Origin: Heliocybe sulcata
Taxonomy: Eukaryota > Basidiomycota > Agaricomycetes > Gloeophyllales > Gloeophyllaceae
Direction of reading: 5' to 3'
NCBI GenBank assembly: GCA_004369045.1
Contig: ML213512.1
Coordinates: 449,453 to 513,452 of the forward strand
DNA: 64,000 bases
The notes beneath the pieces were generated by a model that saw only the letters and a list, made by a program, of their open reading frames with translations, was not told the DNA's origin and did no database searches. This document shows positions 1 to 12,852 of this stretch, piece by piece (position 1 is the first letter of the stretch; every line of letters begins with the position of its first letter). The position numbers and the translations under genes were made by a program.

Positions 1-1422
1 GGAATAGCAGCCCAAGCATCTTCGTGTCTGGATTTAGGGTTGTTTCGTACGAAAAGGCAGGGTTAGTCGGGAGGAATACATTGCAGGAGCCTTGCAGCCT
101 GCAGGTGGGGTTCTGACAGCGGCTGAAAGCCATCTGGAATGATGTTCTAATGACCTGAGGACGGCCATTAGTGTTCAATTGTGATCATAAAAAGGCAGGG
201 AAACACAAACTGCTGGTGGGCGAATGAAACAGTGTCCTTCGGGCCTCACGGCAGGCGACTTCTGTGTAGTGTCGCAAGAGAGAGAAGGGACAGGGGCAGG
301 GGGCGGGATGCGCCTGAGTTCCAAACTCCGCTCCGGCACCGCTGCCGACATTGGATGGTGTAGAAACCATAGGACACTGTCTGCGATGACCAGCGCCTTG
401 TCATATGCAGCCTATCAACTTATGAAGCAGATCAATTTGTGTAGAATAGAGACAGTTGTATTGATACGCACATTGCATGCTCGTTGACATCGCAGAAGAG
501 TGGTATCGGTGCGAATTTCTCAGGGAAGCTTGGTCTAGCAAGACTGAATGGTAAAGTGCCTGCTATCTCGCAATTGTCCATCATCAGTATTTGAGCATAT
601 TCAAACAAAGCAGACATACCATAGTGTAAGAGTGCTATGTTGTCCCATCGGCTATGGCTACTAAGAAGACCGCCCAAGCGAGAGCAAACGTATGCTCCCT
701 CTTAGGCGACCTTCTTGAGACCACGAGCTATTGCACTGGGTCTGAGATTACAAAAGTACCCATCTGTTAAAAGGACCAAGAGAGTTGGGCGGATACAAGC
801 TCATGTCAGACGATCCAAGACTATGCAATAGTGGACAATTACCGGATGAGACTCACGATGGGTGTGGATCGAAGATCTTTAGGTGGGAAGAGTGCAACCT
901 ACAATCAGCTGACATGTTAGAATTATCGACATTTTCGCAACTTGCCTAACTTGCCCGGGCTGCGAGCATGTCTCAACCACGCCACCACGCAGGGTGTCAG
1001 AAAATGCACGTACATACCAACATGTAGCGACTTTGATGTTCCTTCCAACCTGCATTCTTCGGAGTAGGGCAACATGTAGCATACTGGGTAGAACCCAGAG
1101 GTGCATCGGAGGACCGCTCTGCGCTGACGTGTTCGAAATGCGCAGCCTATCCCACATGCGCGTTTATAGTACAGTTTAAAACCACGTGTACTATATAAGC
1201 CTGATATGGCGGACATGTGTCGGATTGGCGCAAGGTGTAGTCGCAGATACTTTCTGCACACTATATCGCCCATACAGTAAATATTCATTTGGAAACTAAT
1301 TAGAATTGTGTGTGATGTACTTGGATAAAATAAGCTCTCCCTGAAGTAGGTGGGAAACCCACATACAAGCCATATTAAGGCTGACTATTCGCTCGAACGG
1401 GGGTTCCCCACAGCTCATTACC
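1..1422. other. Intergenic, no gene recognised
   Basis: Only short overlapping open frames without codon structure, splice context or family motifs. The right end is the upstream region of the first HSP70-like gene. Unlike the two other HSP70-like genes, no coiled-coil partner gene is visible head-to-head here, although one could lie left of the window. Confidence 0.5.
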
Positions 1423-3914
1423 ATGACCAGCGCTCAGTTTCGCAGGCCGTATACAGGCGCTTCACGCAAGCTTGTTCTTGCGCTCGACGTTGGGACGACG
1501 TACAGCGGTATCTCGTACACCATTCTGGATCCAGGAGAAGTGCCGCAGATTCGGACGGTGACCAAGTATGGCATCTCCTTTGCGAGTGCTGGTTATTCTG
1601 ATCGCCTAGGTATCCAGGTTTCCAGGCCAAAACACGTCTGGGGCTGATTCTAAGGTACCCTCGGTACTGTATTATGATGCGAATGGCGCACTGCAGGCCA
1701 TCGGTCAGGAGGCAGAAAATCTGCGTGAGGATGGGGAAACGGATGAGAACGAATGGATCCGCGTCGAATGGTAGGCACGTCCCCAAGGAAGCTTTTATCG
1801 TAATCCATGTCCTGTTCCACAGGTTCAAGCTTCATCTCCGGCCAAAGAATCTCTATGCTTCTGACATCACGGACGAATGCATACCTCCACTCCCGGTCAA
1901 CATCGCCATCACGGACATATTAGCTGACTATCTCAGTTTTCTCTTCGAGTGCGCGAAGGAGTACATCAGAACTTCCCATGCAGCTGGTGATGCCCTCCTT
2001 CGCTCACTGGAGGGAAGCAATGATTTCGTGTTGGGACATCCGAACGGATGGGGTGGGTTGGAAGAGCAGCGCGTTCGCGAATCCGCTGTCCAGGCTCGTC
2101 TGGTACCCAATATGCAGGCTGCCCGAGACCGAATACAGTTTGTCACGGAAGGGGAGGCGAGTCTGTACTATTGTCTGGAACACGGCCTGTCCTCTGATGC
2201 ACTCAAGGTTGGACTTACCTTACTTACATTGCATGTGCACTGTATTGACTATCACATTCCCACAGGCCGGCAACAAAATAATGATTGTCGATGCAGGTGG
2301 AGGAACCATTGACATCAGCTCTTACCTCGTCAAAGAGTCCCATCCTGTCAAAGTAGAGGAGGCTGCATCGCCGGACTGTCCGTTACTCAACAATCTTTCT
2401 GTATGATATGGACTGATCTACGGATGTTGCTAAGGTCGTCTACAAGGGTCTGTTTTTGTCAATCACAGAATTGAGGCATTCCTTTTCGGTGAGCTATTCA
2501 TTAGAGAAGTCCACTGCTTCGAATGATGCTCGAGCTGGCACGAAGTAGATAAACTCAAGGGCTCCGCTTACGACGACCCTGAAGATATCGAGAACATCGT
2601 ACGGTCCTTTGAGAAGACGGCAAAGCGAAGATTCAAGTCCGCCAGCGAGGCAGTGCACATACGGTTTGGCTCGAGGGCTGACGATGATTCAGACTACGGT
2701 ATCTCGAAGGGAATTCTAAGATTGACAGGGTGCGTCGGCAGTGAAGCTCCCGTGACAGAGTATGCTGATCCACTATTATCCAGGACGGAGGTGGCCAGTG
2801 TTTTCGACCCTTCGGTGCGAGCTATAGTCGAGGCTATTCAAGAGCAACAGTCGGCCAGTGGACCCATAAAAGTGCGGTCTTCGTTATCTGGAATCGGCTG
2901 TTAGCTGAATGATCTGGTCAGAACACCCTTTTGGTGGGCGGCTTCGCTTCCAGTGAATACTTATTCAACAGTCTGAGTCGTGAACTCACCTGCCACTCGA
3001 AGGGTATGGAGATATCTCGACCAGAGGGCTACACGTAAGTGCGAAGGTCGAGTCGTTCCCATCACATTGACCATCTTTTCGGCAGGAACAAAGCAGTGGC
3101 GGACGGCGCAGTTGCGTTCTATTTGGACAACGTCGTGTGCTCTCGTGTGAGCAGGACGACTTACGGCGTTAAAGGGTTAAGGAAATATAAGAAGAAGTAC
3201 CATTCACGAAAGCCGAGCGGATTCAGGGATGCCTCGGGGTCGTGGATGCTGCCGCAAGCATATCACTGTTTAGTCAAGAAGGTATGTTGGAGCATCAACC
3301 GGAATAACTCCTTTTTGAGCCGTCGCATGGTCCAGAACCAGAAAGTCCGAACGGAAGAAGAACTTACAATGGACTTCTGTCGAGATTGGTCAGAGTCAGA
3401 ATTCCAAGACGGCAGTGTGCATTATCAGCCTTTCACAATCATTACCTATGATGGGACCTCCGACTGTCCTCAGTGGACAGATGTCGACAGCGGTGAGCAT
3501 GAAGATATGCTCGAAGGCAGATCCACCGGCTTATCAACGTTCTCCAGGCTCGTACCATACGTTGTGTACAGTTCACGCCGATATCTCTGGGGCAATGCCA
3601 TCCATGAAGCCATCCAAAGATAACGAGGGCAAGAGATACTATCGCTTCAAATACAAACTTATTTTGGTCTTTGGACTCGTAGAACTCAAGGCCCAGGTAG
3701 CTTGGATGGTGAACGTGCGTCTCGCTCTCAGGCTATACTCGATGTCCTGACACTCCAGCTGATGTCCCTTCATAGGGTCAAGAGGAGCGGTATGCATCCA
3801 CCTTTCCCGTTTTATTGAGCGACTGGAGGGCTGACATGGAATCGCAGGGGCCCGGGTACCATTGTGTATCTCGGGGATGACAAAGTCCCGAGGGCTTCGT
3901 TAACAGCTTTATGA
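1423..3914 (+). CDS. HSP70-like protein (HSPA12-type), copy A
   Basis: Atypical HSP70/actin-fold ATPase related to the HSPA12 group, which keeps the nucleotide-binding fold but lacks a canonical substrate-binding domain. Visible: phosphate-1 motif LALDVGTTYSGISYTIL near residue 18, the family signature GHPNGWGG, the stretch RIQFVTEGEASLYYCLE, phosphate-2 motif IVDAGGGTIDISSY, and an adenosine-region motif LLVGGFASSEYLF. About eleven exons joined by GT-AG introns (for example 1566-1617 and 1771-1822) give one uninterrupted frame of roughly 580 residues, ending with TIVYLGDDKVPRASLTAL and a TGA at 3912. The intron near 2400 uses the weaker donor GTCCGT. Intron positions match copies B and C, so the three arose by duplication. 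Client and function are unknown; the role as a chaperone-like ATPase is inferred from the fold. Confidence 0.85.
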
Positions 3915-5615
3915 GCCGGTCAACTACTGTATCTATCAAGCTCGGTCCGAGTCGGTAGGCTCGAGTGCGCACAGTGTACGATATCAAATTGCTGAAGTTC
4001 GTCGCGCTTGATCTATATAATGTGCCGCCGGAGAGTCGCTTTTCGCTATGCATGCCTTCGACGCGACCACGTAGTTCGGTTACTGTATAATAGTGCTCAG
4101 GCAAGGCTTGTAGTCGCCACGGTCTGCTGCCCGCGAATCCAGTTCAAGAGTACGAACTCGTTGGGATAAAGATAGCCACGCCGACAAAGGTGACACCCTT
4201 GTGCATCTTGTACATGAACGGTGCAAGAGGGAGTACCATCAGGAAGAATATGACGCATGTCCCCGCATATAATAGAGTGTCATGCATATCAGCATGCGAT
4301 GTGACTCAGAGTAGCGAACTGAGCGAGTACTTGCGTAACTCGAGCGGGGAGTCCCTTGACATGCAGTTCAGCAGTTCTTCATGTCTTCAGGCACATGCGG
4401 ACGACTGACCGACACCAGAAGGTACGGTGCATTTCACATCAGTGCCCGAGAGACCTCTGTGCAATAGAACCAGCAAGCAGACCAACGACGAGGCCCAGAC
4501 GTAGATGCGCTGGACGACACGCACCTTTCCAACATAACAATGGGACTCGCACAAGTCTTCACTTGGACAATCTGCGGTCGGAGGTACATCGGTGGCGCTT
4601 GTTCCACCTGAGTCGACATTAATTGAATTGCAGTGGCGTGAGGCCATCAGAGTAACAGATCCACACGCGAAGATGTGCTGTCGCGACGGACTGTGGGACG
4701 GTGTTTGTTGCACTTACGAGAGAAGAAGAGAAGCGACCATAGCAACAGCATAATTGAGATGCTATGCAGGAGTTCATTACACTTGGTAAATTTCGGAGGG
4801 AGAAGCATCGGAGTCCTTTCTTGCCGCATCTTCACTGATGTCCTACGCCTACACCTGGAACGGGATATAGAGCCAGTCTCTGGTAGAGAATATTAAACAC
4901 ACGCCTGGCATAGCGTGTAGACCTGTGACATATGGCAGATTGCATGGAAGATATCCCGTTGCTTGAGGATCTGGATGCACCGGCCCATGTTCCTCTGATA
5001 CTGTCAAAATCGGTATTGTTCTGTACCTGATTGATGCATTAGTATGGCCCCCAAGGGCAAGATCTCAGTCACCCATAGTCCGTGGATCGAGGCGCTACTT
5101 TTGAGTCGTTACGACGGTTGCGAGAGAGCTGCAGGAAAATAGAGTTCTATAGGTGATGCGGCGGTATTGCGCCCAAGTAACTTTGCCATAGGCCGTGCCA
5201 CAATTTGCTTCGCTCTCTTCTGGCCCTTGAGGCGCAGCTGCGCAAAGAGTCTAGCCAGGCAAGGATACACGCGGGCCGTCCATCGACATCAATGTTCGAG
5301 GTTCAATCAACCGCTTGAAATAGCGAGCGCGAATCAGAGAGAGAGATCAGAGAGAAGCGGACATTACCGTGTTTATTTCCGTCTGGTATACTGCTACGCG
5401 AACTATACCACTTTCGTCCGCCTCGCTCTCTCTGTCGGCGACGACGTGCCCGCTCTTGCCCAGGTCTTTGTTGGTAGCCTCAGGGAAGAGTTTATCCGTC
5501 GGAAACCGTGCAGGACCCGTGGGACGACGTCAAACGCAACTATCACTGGTAGCGAAGGTGTAACTTCCACGCTCATTGTATCTGTCGGGTTGCGGTGGCG
5601 GCGTAGGAGACGACG
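3915..5615. other. Intergenic, no gene recognised
   Basis: About 1.7 kb with only short unrelated open frames on both strands. The right end, rich in CTCTCT and pyrimidine runs, is probably the promoter and leader of the downstream Bem2-like gene. Confidence 0.5.
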
Positions 5616-8600
5616 ATGAAGAAAGGCGGGCAGCCCCCTCCGAGCTCGCTGAATCTACCAGAGCCCTCTACGCCGTCGTCTGGTGCTCCTCCCGGCTTCC
5701 ATATCTTCCCTCGTTCAACTTCTCCCAATATCGCGACCTTCTTCTCGAAACCTTCCAAATGGTTTGCCAAAGGGCCCAATTCCCGTCAAGTTCCCGGAGG
5801 TGCTGAGCCAAGGGCTAGCATCAGCTCCAACCCGCGCAAACCTAAGATATCCCACCCTACCGATCCCAGACCCATTCTACCCAGTCTGAAGTCAGAGCCC
5901 TATATCTCTGGTGCCAGCAGGTGAGTTTATTCACTTCCGAAGTCTCGCCATGACTTGAGGACGGTGTGGGGTCCAAAAGAATGGGCATGTTCGGAATGGT
6001 CGCATGCTGAAACTACGCCCTTAGATCTGTGCTTGACTTGTCGTTACAACGCACCGAGTCCAGCTTTGATGCCTCTCTCTCCTTCTCCAACCCAGGATCC
6101 CCAGTCTCCCCGTCGCGCACTGGCAGTAGTGGTCTTGGCGACCTGCGTAGTATCTCCCGAAAAGGTTGGTCTCGCTCAGCCGACGACCTGAGCCAGTTCT
6201 CTGCTTCTCAGGACACAACTTTCCATACCAAAGTGGAACAGTACCGCAACCGCAGTGCGAGCAATAGCGGCTCTCCTCAGTACCACCATCCCTTCCCAAC
6301 CTCCAATATTACCCCGCTCTCCTCATCTCCACCCCAAAGTATACTTGGGTCCTCTCCAGCACATGTGGGTCCTTCCCCTACGCCCTCTCAATCACCCAGT
6401 CAGCCTGGGCATGTCCACTCCCGCTCGCACTCATTCACGCCTCGCTTGCCGTCAAAACTCTCTGCCCCAAAGCTCGCACTTGGACCTTCAAGTCCGAGTA
6501 GGAAAGGTTCTGGGTCATCCGAAGCTGAGGTTGCCCTCAATCCTAATCAGAGGGATGGGAAAGAGAAAGACCGATATAGTCCTGCCTCGCAGGCCCGCGC
6601 TGCCTTCCCTTTCTTCAGCGCAGCAGCGGCTTCGAGCAAAGTAAATCTGGCCTCCTCGCCTAATCCTCCGTCGCCTTTGCTCGCGCCTCCTGCTATCATT
6701 GAGCCAGAACAAGAGCCAGATGAGAAAGACCGATCGAAGCGAACTTCGCAGATAATTCACCATTCCGGATTTGTCAACTACCACTCCGATTTCACGCTCG
6801 CTGCCTGCAGTAATGGGAGTCTAAATCTGAGCAAGGGCTGGAAGCCTTATAAGCTCGTACTTAGGGGGACGAAGCTGTATTTCTATAAGCCTCCAAGTGA
6901 TAGAGCGGCTGCAGTCAAAGAGCTGTTCCCAACATCCCTTGTACCTGCGCTTGACGACGCGCTCCAGACCGGTGAATTGGACGAGCCAGCTGTGAAGGAG
7001 AGAGAGGACGGCAGGGACATGCGGAAGAAGCGAGCGTTTTGGGGCCGCAGGACTCATCCTGAACTCGTCCACGAGGGCAACACGATTACCAAAGGGACTC
7101 TAGAAGCTCTCATCCACGAAGCTGTCTTCGGCACGGTTACTCTAAGCTCAACTGAGGGCAAGGAACCGACCGATCCAACAAGCTCGGCTTGGCTCGAGTT
7201 TGCCTCGTTAGTGGTGCTGTCCTTGCCTGCGTTAGCAGGACGCGCCAAGGTGGAGAGCGAGTTGGTCCGGTGCTGCAGCTACTTGGTTAGCGGTGCCTCT
7301 GGTGATGAAAAGGATGCGCTGCGCAGGAGGGTAACTTGGATTGCAGGCGAGTACCTGCGATATCACGGCTTCCCGGTTAACGCCGAGAATTGGGAGGAGT
7401 TCAGAAAGGAGACGATTCCCGACTTCCCTGCCGAAGCTGCTTTCGTAGGAGAGCTGTCTTCGATGGCGGCGTCTTCTTCTCTTCAAGGGTTGTATGTGCC
7501 TTCGCCTAGACCGGAAGGGGAGGGTGCCACGGAGTTCTCACCGAGCTTGGGAGTATTTTCGCCTAGACCCGGACAGAATGACAAGATGGTGTCTCTTCTG
7601 GACGCTTTGAACATTAGAGAGCCGTCGTCGTCCAAGCCATCCACGTCTGGGAGAGAGCGCCTTGACAGCACCACTACTACTTCTTCTGCCGGTGGAGCTT
7701 TGTGGGCGTCGTTGGAGCGAGAGGGACTCACGAGAGAGAATTTCTTGAGGCTCGATCCGCAGCTTGTTGCTCTTAGCTTGTCTGTCTATCATCGATGCGC
7801 TCTGGAACGTGCTCCCGTTAATCTGACATTGGAGCAATGTATCCAACCCGACGAGAAGGCCAAGGAGACGTCTTCGCCTTTCGATCTCTTCTTTGGGAAC
7901 GAAGAACATCTGCATTGGCTCACAAAGCTAATCCTTAGCCAAGTCTTAGGTGCGGACCGGACCTCGCGCATGTCGCAAATTTGCCCACCTGTCTCGCCTG
8001 GTGCTCCACGGCAGTCGGAGGACGGCAGTCGGCAAACATCCAGGACGCATTCTCGGTCGGAGATCATCTCTACGTGGGCTAGGATCGCAGAACTGTGCCG
8101 CTTATCAGGGGATGAAGGTTCTTGGCAGGCTATCAAGGCAGCTCTATGCTCGCGCCCTATAGCTCGTCTGGAGAAGGCTTGGAAGAGGGTGGATCCTCAG
8201 GCTCAAGCTGCTGTTCGCTCATGGGTCTATCCGGACGATGATGGCGCTGTCGTGTCCATCAAGGAGCCTAGGACTACTCCTTGGGGAGGCGATGCGAAGA
8301 CCCGGTTGAAGGCGCTTCTAGCGAAAGCTGCTGTCCCTGACAAGGAGGACGAGTGGCTGGTTGCCCCTCTGCGCAGCCTCAGAAGTGATTTCGAGGAACT
8401 ACGGAATAGCTTTTCGCTATGTTTCCGCAGGTCCGAACTCACGGAGACCTCGGACAAAGATGTTGGCAGGCTGGTTGACATGTGGCATGACTATACTCTT
8501 GATGGTCCTGCCAACGGCAAGTTCAGTCGGTAAGCGTGCTGCGATGGTTGTTTACTCGAGTGGCTGATCGATTTTCTCTAGCATGGAACAGTTCATGCCT

Positions 8601-11600
8601 CTGTCGCTTGCAGCGGAGCCCCGTCGCAAGGGTCTATTTGAACCCCACTTCTGGACAAGAGGCTCTCCTAGTGCTTTGCAGTCATCGCATCCTCTGATGC
8701 CCCTGTTACTTGTGGAACCGCTTCCAACTGTTACTTTCATAGATCGCGCGCAGCTGTCGCGGAGTCGAGTTGACAGTGGCCCGACAAGTTTAGTTATCCA
8801 AGATGACCAGTTCGAGCAGTTGATGGGATCTGGTTCGCGTTTGAGACGTCGCAGCTCCGATCGGATTGCCAGTAAAGGCCTAAACAACTTAAATGGTCGT
8901 GATCTTGGAGGCACCGTCATACCTATCTTTGACGGTGAACTTGTACTGGTGGTCCAGCAATGGAGTGCCGATTCGAGGGCGCCCTCACGTTCATCATCTC
9001 GTGTGCAGTCTCGCCCACCTACCCGCGGTGCGGACGCTGGGAGTCCAGAAAAGCAAGTCAGCCGTGCTCCGTCCATCCGGGTGAAGCCTGGTGCCTTACA
9101 GCTGGATCGGAAACCTAGCGTAGCTCGCCGAAACTCCTTCCCTGTCCTCTCGCAGCGTTCTGATCCTGTCATGTCCGATACATCGGCAGACCGACCGCTG
9201 CGAGTAGGTGTCAAGGCTGGCACGCTCGATCGCCTAGTAGATATCCTCGTTCATGGTCTTCGCGGAGTGTCCGTGTCCGTCGCCGACGACAACGGTGAAA
9301 TGCCTCTCAAGGAGGGCCGGACGCGGGAGCTCCGGGTCGATCGAGCAGAGTTCGCTTCCCTGTGGTGGAATGCTTTCCGCAGTTTCGTGACGCCTCTCGT
9401 ATTTTTCGAAGTAAATATTCGTCTCCAGGTTTCCCATTTCAAACTGATGACCCTTATCATTTCCATTTAGCTGCTCGTCAAGCGATATGTCGGCGCCCAG
9501 CCGAAGTCAGGATCCGAAGAATCTTCCCAGTATATTGGAGCCGTGGAGACGCGTCTTGCCGTCATCGACGCTGTCGAGGATTGGCTGGAGATTGGTGGAG
9601 GAGCGCAGGACTGCTTAGATGATTCGCAACTTTTCTCTTCCTTGCAGACATGGCTGAGCCGCGAGGATCTTGATGCCTTCAATGAGACTGCCCCTATGGG
9701 TGACGCGTCAGTCCAACAAGCGCAAGAAGGTCTTAAGGCTGAGGTGAAGGCCCTTCGTCAACTGTTCTCTGCGCAAACGCAGAGACCTACCGCGGTCTCG
9801 GTGCACATCAATGAGAACAGCAGCAAGATCGACAGGCATGACTACGGTCGGGAAGCGCCCGATATTGACAAGATCGATGAAGACGAACTGGTCGGCAATC
9901 TGGACGCGATGGCTGCGGCTGTCTTCAGCAATGTCACTGAGGAGGTATATCCATCAGACGTTTCGTCGCGAATTCCTCCCGTACTGAAGCTGAATTTACA
10001 GGATCTCTTCGTAACAGCAGATTTACTGGAGGTACAAATGGCCGATAAAACAGCCTGGTTTCTGCCTCCACAGTTCTCCCAAGCCACTGAGGAAGTTGAT
10101 ATACATACCATCTACTCGCATATCCTCAACTGCGAACCATCACCACTTATCGCCGAGTTGACCCATGATGCGCTATATCGGCTCTTACCACCTAGCATCC
10201 GAAGCTGTATCCGCGCATTTACCATCCTGCATAAATGGCTGGTGTCTAAACTTGTCGCCCCAAAACTCGGATTGCGTGCCCGACAAGCGCGTATGGATCT
10301 ATACCTTCGCGGACTCGAGGTATGCAGGTTGAGAAGCATGGATACAGCCTTGGGTGAGACCGTCGCCAGTCGTTCTTGCACTCGGTCTTTCGTTGAGGCA
10401 GCCCTGGTCTCTGCTATACTCAGTGTAGAAAGTCGCGTTCACCATGGCTCTTGGTATAACGTTGCTGCGTCTCGGGCTACTACATGCGAGTCCGTGTCTG
10501 CCTTCCTCAGCAAGGCTCAAGTTACGTCAGCCGGTAACAAGGAGCCACTCACCGTCGACATGGGCTGGGTTTTAGAGCGGATGCTCGAGGTGATGAGTGT
10601 GCCCGATACGTTAAATGCCTTCGAAAGCGATGCCCAGACGACGCTAGTGAACCTGGAAAAGCGACGGTGCGCTTGCATTTCCTTTCCCTAATGTGTCGAT
10701 CTCAGGCATCAATGCAGGTACCTCCGTTGCATCATTGTGAACACCGTCTCTGAAACTGGGTCTCGTCGGATTCGCAAGCGTAGGGAAGTCGATCGTCGTG
10801 ACTTTGATAGGCTGAACAATATAGAGAGAGAGGTGAATCAGATCGATTTTGATTATAGAGTCATCAAAGAGGAAGCATACCGAGAATCCATGCAAGCGAC
10901 CGGGGGTTTAGCCGGCCCTAGGAAGGGACATCGGCCGTTCCATAAACATGTCGTCGCTCAACAGGAAAAGAACAAGCGGGACAAGTACCTCCGAGACCGT
11001 CTTAGCAGAGAGAAGAAATTGGAGCAACAACGGATGGACCGTCGCGAGGACTATCTCAATAAAGCAATGCACACTCGAAGGCCTATGGCTCCTGGAACGA
11101 AGCAGCATAGAAATAAGAAGAGCGTGTCCACAGCCTTCTTCCAATTCATGAGACCCATCTCTAGCGCGTTCGTGTCGGAAACCATTCCGGGACACTCTGT
11201 CAAGCGTACTCCGGAAGAACTGGATTTTGTGCCTGGCAACAAGCCCTCTTTCACCCTGAGCGTCGCTGATGCAGGTGTAGCTCCGTTCATCAACAATGAG
11301 CGTTCTTATCTTTTCCGACTGGATACGGAAGACGGTGGACACTATCTTCTTCAAGCCCTGAATAAGGATGAGTCAAAGAAGTGGATGGACACCGTCAGCC
11401 GACTGTCGAAGACTGCTGCTCAGCGGAGGCTGACGTATCTCGGACCCTCGACTCAGTCCGACCTCTCTGATCACTTGGCCTCGGGATCTACACCTCATTC
11501 CAGAGACCCCAAAGCAGGTAGGTCCATTGTCTTTAGTTTCATAACATATCTAACCGGCTCCCAGTTTTCGGTGTTGATCTTGAGGTGCTGCTTCAGCGAG

Positions 11601-12589
11601 ACAAGTCCCAGGACGACGCTGTCATTGTTCCGATCTTTATCGAGCGGTGTCTGTCTGTAATAGAGACTCGTGGACTCACCGAGTCTGGAATATGTAAGCC
11701 TGGCAGTCGTAGCTCATGGCCTTCCCTCACTGTTCACTGGTAGATCGTGTCGCCGGAGCCAACTCTGATATCCAGATGTTCAAAAGCGCGATCAATAGAG
11801 GTATGTGTACCGCTTGAGACGCAAGACCAAAACTTACATGGTGTCTGTCTTAGGTGAATGGCCGATTACCGGCCAGACCGATATTTATGCCGTCTGTGAC
11901 CTTGTGAAGCACTGGCTTCGTGATCTACCACAATCTGTGCTCCCCGAGTCCTCGTATATGAGGATCCTTGCCGCTGCTAGTGTGTCGCTTACTCAAGTGT
12001 TTCTACCGAATCGAAGATTAACTCTTTCGTCCAGAAATCGATGATCTTGACGCAAAGTTGCCTCAGTTACGGGAGATTATTCAGGCTCTCCCACCAGCTA
12101 ACTTCCATCTGCTTAAACGCGTCGCTGAGCATCTTGACAGGTTCGTACTTCGACTTTCTTGTCCTTCGTCGCGCTCACCACAGAAATCACAGAGTCACCG
12201 ACTACGAGGATCAAAATCATATGACTGCCAAGAATTTGGCTATCGTATTCAGTCCAAGTTTGTTGCGCGCCCCTGACGGCAACTTCATGGCTTTCATGAG
12301 TAACCTCGGGTATCTGCACGACTTCGTCAAGGCTCTTATCGGTCATGTACGTCGATAATCGTTGCTCTTAGACGACGCGAAGTTGACGTAGGCTGCTTAG
12401 TTCCACGTTATCTTTGATGAGGATCAAGAAGCGGAGGTGGAGCCAGATGAAGAAGAAGACGAATTTGACGAGCCCATCTTAGAGGAAGATGAGGATGAAG
12501 ACATGTCCCCATCTCCGTCTACGTCTCCAGAGCCGACTTCCACACCAGCTGTACATCAGGACGAAGATACCCCTCAAGCACAATCATAG
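5616..12589 (+). CDS. Bem2-like Rho GTPase-activating protein (PH, RasGEF, PH, RhoGAP)
   Basis: Large signalling protein of roughly 2,000 residues. The Ser/Pro-rich N-terminus (exon 1 starts MKKGGQPPPSSLNLPEP) is followed by a PH-like segment around 6760-6950 (GWKPYKLVLRGTKLYFYKP), a RasGEF N-terminal module (GNTITKGTLEALIHEAVFG, about 7077-7420) and a RasGEF-like catalytic region (DPQLVALSLSVYHRCALE to about 8250). A second PH domain (YLFRLDTEDGGHYLLQAL, about 11300-11430) precedes a C-terminal RhoGAP domain. Its arginine-finger loop TESGIYRVAGANSD is spliced across 11680-11780, and the motif HMTAKNLAIVFSPSLLRAP lies near 12220. The acidic tail ends at TAG 12587. This order recalls budding-yeast Bem2, which acts on Rho-type GTPases in polarity. 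Whether the RasGEF part is active cannot be judged. Start chosen as the first ATG of the long exon; the first intron follows GASR at about 5922. Confidence 0.85.
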
Positions 12590-12852
12590 CCGCTGTACTA
12601 TTTTCGGCGCGTTCTTTTCATTATTAGTTATTTCATGGGTTTCCGACTGTCTTCGCAAGCACCTCCACGCAACAATCATACATCATAGACGCCTGCTGTC
12701 TTATAATTTGCATTATCATCTACTCTCATCCGTGTTTTAGTAGTGTTCCATTTACCGTCATGCTGTCAAGGATAATAATAAGGCATCCGGGAGCCACAAG
12801 GCAGACCAGGTCTACATACGCGAACGCAGTCCGGGAAACAGGAGTGCAAGTA

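Noticed and set aside
923-1288. 121-residue minus-strand open frame upstream of HSP70-like A
   Set aside because: No family features, unusual composition, and heavily overlapped by other random frames.
3483-3549. Very short 28-nt intron in HSP70-like copy A
   Set aside because: Using the later acceptor before GCTCGTACC gives a normal-sized intron and the conserved SYHTLCT sequence found in copy C.
1423-3914. HSP70-like copy A as a pseudogene
   Set aside because: Apparent frame breaks all coincide with GT-AG introns at the same positions as in copies B and C; the spliced frame is open.
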